Origin: Azorinus chamasolen
Lineage: Eukaryota; Mollusca; Bivalvia; Cardiida; Solecurtidae
Length of the DNA stretch: 64,000 bases
Assembly: GCA_963576725.1 (NCBI GenBank)
Contig: OY755242.1
Location: forward strand, 4,221,093-4,285,092
Direction of reading: 5' to 3'
Shown: one piece after another, positions 61,768 through 64,000 of the stretch
How positions within the stretch are numbered: the stretch's first letter is position 1
How the letters are laid out: each line of letters starts with the position of its first letter
Notes under the pieces: generated by a model
Seen by the model: only the letters and a program-made list of their open reading frames with translations
What the model was told of the DNA's origin: nothing
Database searches by the model: none
Position numbers and translations under genes: made by a program

Positions 61768-62014
61768 ATAACCCTTTCCTTCATATAATGTACCTTTTCA
61801 CGCACTGGCAAACAGAATAGACCCAGATCAGATGACTTCTATAGGAGCCATGTGATCAGGATCTACTCCGTTTGCCAATGGAATTTGATAGACCTGTTTC
61901 TTTACTTTCTAAAAAGCCACCTTCCAGATTTCATTATAAGTAGTTTATCCATGTACATATATATTCAGTAGGTATTGAAATTTTGGAATAAATATAGAAC
62001 AAGGAAAGGGTTAA
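61768..62014 (+). mobile_element. A-family MITE, complete
   Basis: ataaccctttccttcatata start; core gatgacttctataggagccatg; end tagaacaaggaaagggttaa. The ctacaatgttccacctt word is shortened. Confidence 0.85.
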
Positions 62015-62084
62015 TAGTATAAGTTCTTAGCAAGTGAACCTTTAGTCTGCTGTACAAAATGGTGCCTGGCTCATAACAATAGTG

Positions 62085-62150
62085 TCAAACAGTTTGGATC
62101 CAGATGAGTTTAGGATCCAGGCTCTTTGTGAAGGTTATCACGTATTTGCC
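62085..62150. mobile_element. H-family core, centre lost
   Basis: aaacagtttggatccagatg directly then agtttaggatccaggctctt. Confidence 0.5.
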
Positions 62151-62169
62151 AGTAGTAGAGTAGAGGTGA

Positions 62170-62412
62170 ATTCTTTACATGATAATTCCTTTAAACACAC
62201 TTGCAAACAATAGACCCAGATCAAATGGCTCCTGCAGGAGCTATCTGATCTGAAGGTCTGCAATGTTTGCTTTAAAAAAGATAAAAATTTGCTAGAGAAT
62301 TTAGAACATCAAATGGTTAAGACCCTGATCCTCTAGGAGCCCTCTGATCTTGGTCTACACTGTTGGGAAATACATGGGTAATCATATCCCACACTCAAAG
62401 GTTTAATACTGT
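62170..62412. mobile_element. A-type and C-type MITE fragments
   Basis: A/B short arm and core (aatggctcctgcaggagcta) to about 62280; then C core gaccctgatcctctaggagc, cctctgatcttggtctacac and end cactcaaaggtttaa. Confidence 0.62.
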
Positions 62413-62413
62413 C

Positions 62414-62650
62414 TTAACCCTTTCCTCCATAGGCTATTTTTAGACACAATCTCTTTGAATCAATCTACTGAAAAGGAGCATTTACTAGATAAAAGGAAAA
62501 TGTTATAATTGTGTAGTACAGAAACCATTGTGATAAATAGAGCATTAAATTTTGCTCCCATGGAGCAAATGCTATATATTTATCACAATGGTTTCAAGAA
62601 GTGACTATTATAGAGGTGTAGAAAGGCGTATTCATGGAGGAAAGGGTTAA
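62414..62650 (+). mobile_element. E-family MITE, complete
   Basis: TTAA ends; cctttcctccataggctatt; core with attttgctcccatggagcaa centre and small arm insertions; end gtattcatggaggaaaggg. Confidence 0.9.
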
Positions 62651-63104
62651 ATTTATTTGTGTCAGTTGGAAATTTTGATTAAAGGTTTGCATACAAGGTA
62701 CTTATTAATTAAATTTTTGAGTAACTTCTAGCTTATTTAGGCTTAAAAATAAATGTACTAAATTAGATTCAAACTATTTCCCTATGTTCCTAGACAATCT
62801 AGCTGTTGGATCAGTCAGCCATGCAGTTCACTGATATTCTGTCAGTTTTTATCAATTTGAAAAAGCATACATGTAATAGGGTATAATGTGGAAATAATTA
62901 ATTTGTTTAAAAATTTATTTATTTTGTCTTGCGTGGAATATTTAACCAAACTGAACAACTGCAAGAAAGGTGTTGGAGGAGATTCTGTTCAGATCTAGTA
63001 TTCTTGTAATAGATTTGATTCTGCCCTCCAACACTAAATATTTCTTCTGTAAAAAAAAAAAACAAACTATATTCTGCAGAACTGGACAATGTCCTAGGAA
63101 CAGC
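62651..63104. other. intron without recognised feature
   Basis: Only an (A)12 run at 63050. Confidence 0.4.
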
Positions 63105-63328
63105 TTAACCCTTTACTCCATAGATATTCATGTCAGAAATAATGACATTATGAATATTGATTAGATTATCGGTAATTGTTATAATAGCCTATGGACACAG
63201 GCATTTTTGGCCATGACAGAACTGTAGTCATATAGATCTGTGTTATAAACAAACAGAGCAGACCCTGATCAGACAGCCCCTACAGCAGCCGTCTGGCCTA
63301 ATTGGGTCTACTCTGTTTGTCAAGGCAT
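63105..63328 (-). mobile_element. B-family MITE, end decayed
   Basis: TTAA, ctttactccatagatattca; core gacagcccctacagcagccgtc; right arm ggtctactctgtttgtcaag. Confidence 0.8.
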
Positions 63329-63383
63329 ATAACCCTTTACTTCATGAATACTCCTGGAAAACACCTCCCCTTATGAATATGTA

Positions 63384-63629
63384 TTGACCCTGTACTGCAT
63401 AAATATGCCTTTCTGTGCCTTTGCAAACAGAGTAGACATACTCAGATGGCTCTGACAGCTGTTTAATGAGGATCTGCTGTGTTTGCTCATGGACTAATAT
63501 AGATTTGATTCGTCAGTTTCTGCTTTGGCAAAAGTTTCATATGTTAATTATGCCAAGTTAAGAATTAATCAAAGTCATATTTATGAAGTCATCATTTCTT
63601 TTATGAATATTCATGAAATGAAGGGTTAA
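63384..63629 (+). mobile_element. B-family MITE
   Basis: accctgtactgcataaatat start; core agatggctctgacagctgtt; end ttatgaatattcatgaaatgaagggttaa. Confidence 0.78.
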
Positions 63630-63694
63630 TTCTAGTACTAAAAATACAAGATAAGGACATGTGTTGCAATGGTATACAATAGAGAATTAGATGA

Positions 63695-63790
63695 TACAGA
63701 AACAAACAACAACCCCTGATCAGACAGCTCCTGTAGAATCCATCTGATATAGGTCTACTCAATTTGTAAGAGCATAAAAAGGGTGGGTTT
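63695..63790 (-). mobile_element. B-family core fragment
   Basis: cccctgatcagacagctcct, gtagaatccatctgatatag, gtctactcaatttg. Confidence 0.6.
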
Positions 63791-63909
63791 TACAGGTAAT
63801 GGGCAATATATAGGAAGTATTTTTGGTGGGTATGTGTGCGTTCTGTTTGCATGTTACCATGGTTTCTTGTACTAACGATAATGACTGTATATCGTTTACT
63901 TACATGCAG

Positions 63910-63939
63910 CCTCCTCCGGTCTTTGTATCGTCTGTTATG
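63910..63939 (+). CDS. Graf: candidate 30-nt microexon in BAR-PH linker
   Basis: Thirty bases, phase 0-0, between ttacatgcag and ATG|GTAAGG. It would encode PPPVFVSSVM. The frame is open and phases fit both the BAR exon and the other candidate exon. Symmetry and tiny size suggest an alternative microexon, but there is no homology support. Confidence 0.4.
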
Positions 63940-64000
63940 GTAAGGAAATAGTGTGTTGTCATGTTGAAGAAAGTGTTGTTAGAAACCAATGTGTGTGATT

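Larger units (their letters stand above)
5873..63939 (+). other. Graf: partial gene span: GRAF/oligophrenin-like BAR-domain RhoGAP, 8 confident and 2 candidate exons
   Basis: The exons join in order and phase into one BAR-domain reading frame. In this family the BAR dimer binds and curves membrane, a PH domain follows, and a RhoGAP domain then inactivates RhoA/Cdc42. Only BAR and possibly linker exons lie here. The first confident exon corresponds roughly to residue 53 of vertebrate GRAF1, so the extreme N terminus is upstream; PH, GAP and SH3 exons are downstream. Similarity is spread over both GRAF (the TFYHVGHE region) and oligophrenin-1 (IKPLENFRK), so I treat it as the invertebrate co-orthologue rather than choosing one vertebrate paralogue. 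Introns are about 0.9 to 29 kb and are mostly transposon debris. The family is judged from remembered domain sequence, not from a search. Confidence 0.88.

Noticed and set aside
50179..64000. PH-domain exon (GYLY-like start)
   Set aside because: No such motif in any plus-strand frame that I could see after 50178.

Overview
This is animal genomic DNA, most likely from a bivalve mollusc. It is AT-rich, has small exons in multi-kilobase introns, and is packed with short fold-back transposons plus low-complexity families (runs of 'aaggtcaaggtca', 'atgcccccgc', 'tttagctcaccc') that I associate with bivalve genomes. The species cannot be fixed from this window. There is no prokaryotic, organellar or viral gene content.

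One gene runs through it on the + strand. Eight confident exons (5873-5968, 34580-34641, 39244-39315, 40909-41010, 43158-43268, 46313-46355, 47280-47341, 50104-50178) have GT/AG borders and compatible phases. They join into 207 codons that read as most of the BAR domain of a GRAF/oligophrenin-type Rho GTPase-activating protein (ARHGAP26/10/42/OPHN1 family). Two further phase-0 candidate exons (55678-55740 and 63910-63939) would lie in the BAR-PH linker. The first exon(s) lie upstream of the window. The PH, RhoGAP and any SH3 exons lie downstream.

Nearly everything else is intron made of repeats. Working family names used below: A-E are TTAA-flanked fold-back MITEs of about 200-260 bp. A begins CCCTTTCCCTCATATAAACG and its other end reads CATAGAACAGGGAAAGGG. 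B has a short arm ACTCCATAAATACGCC and a long arm ACTCCATGAATATTCATG. B2 is a B variant beginning CCCTTTTCCTGTTGAATATT. C begins TTTGAATGCTGAATTTTC. D begins GCTGACTTTTCAAATGG. E begins CCTCCATAGGCTATTTTTAG. F elements are TA-flanked with ends CAGTAAAACCCC and are pogo/Tigger-like in appearance. G has ends TACCCTAAGTATTCGGACA. H is a core reading GTTTGGATCCAGATGAGACG. I reads CACCAAACCCTATGTTGTGA. K is a long hairpin, L is a dispersed repeat ending CACAAACACATCTTGTT, and M is a single nested element. Orientation '+' is short arm first for A and B, and the listed start first for C-E. Two tRNA-derived SINEs and several minisatellites are also present.

The most interesting structures are these. 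(1) MITE families with unrelated arms and different target sites share the same central palindrome GCTCCTATAGGAGC, and the core arms keep a fixed two-base asymmetry. (2) Tandem arrays are built from the gene's own splice sites: about 22 acceptor modules before exon 43158, about ten donor-derived units after exon 47341, and a donor duplication after exon 5968. (3) Minisatellites are seeded by a single arm of a fold-back element. (4) A perfect 62-bp-stem hairpin sits at 33693-33821.
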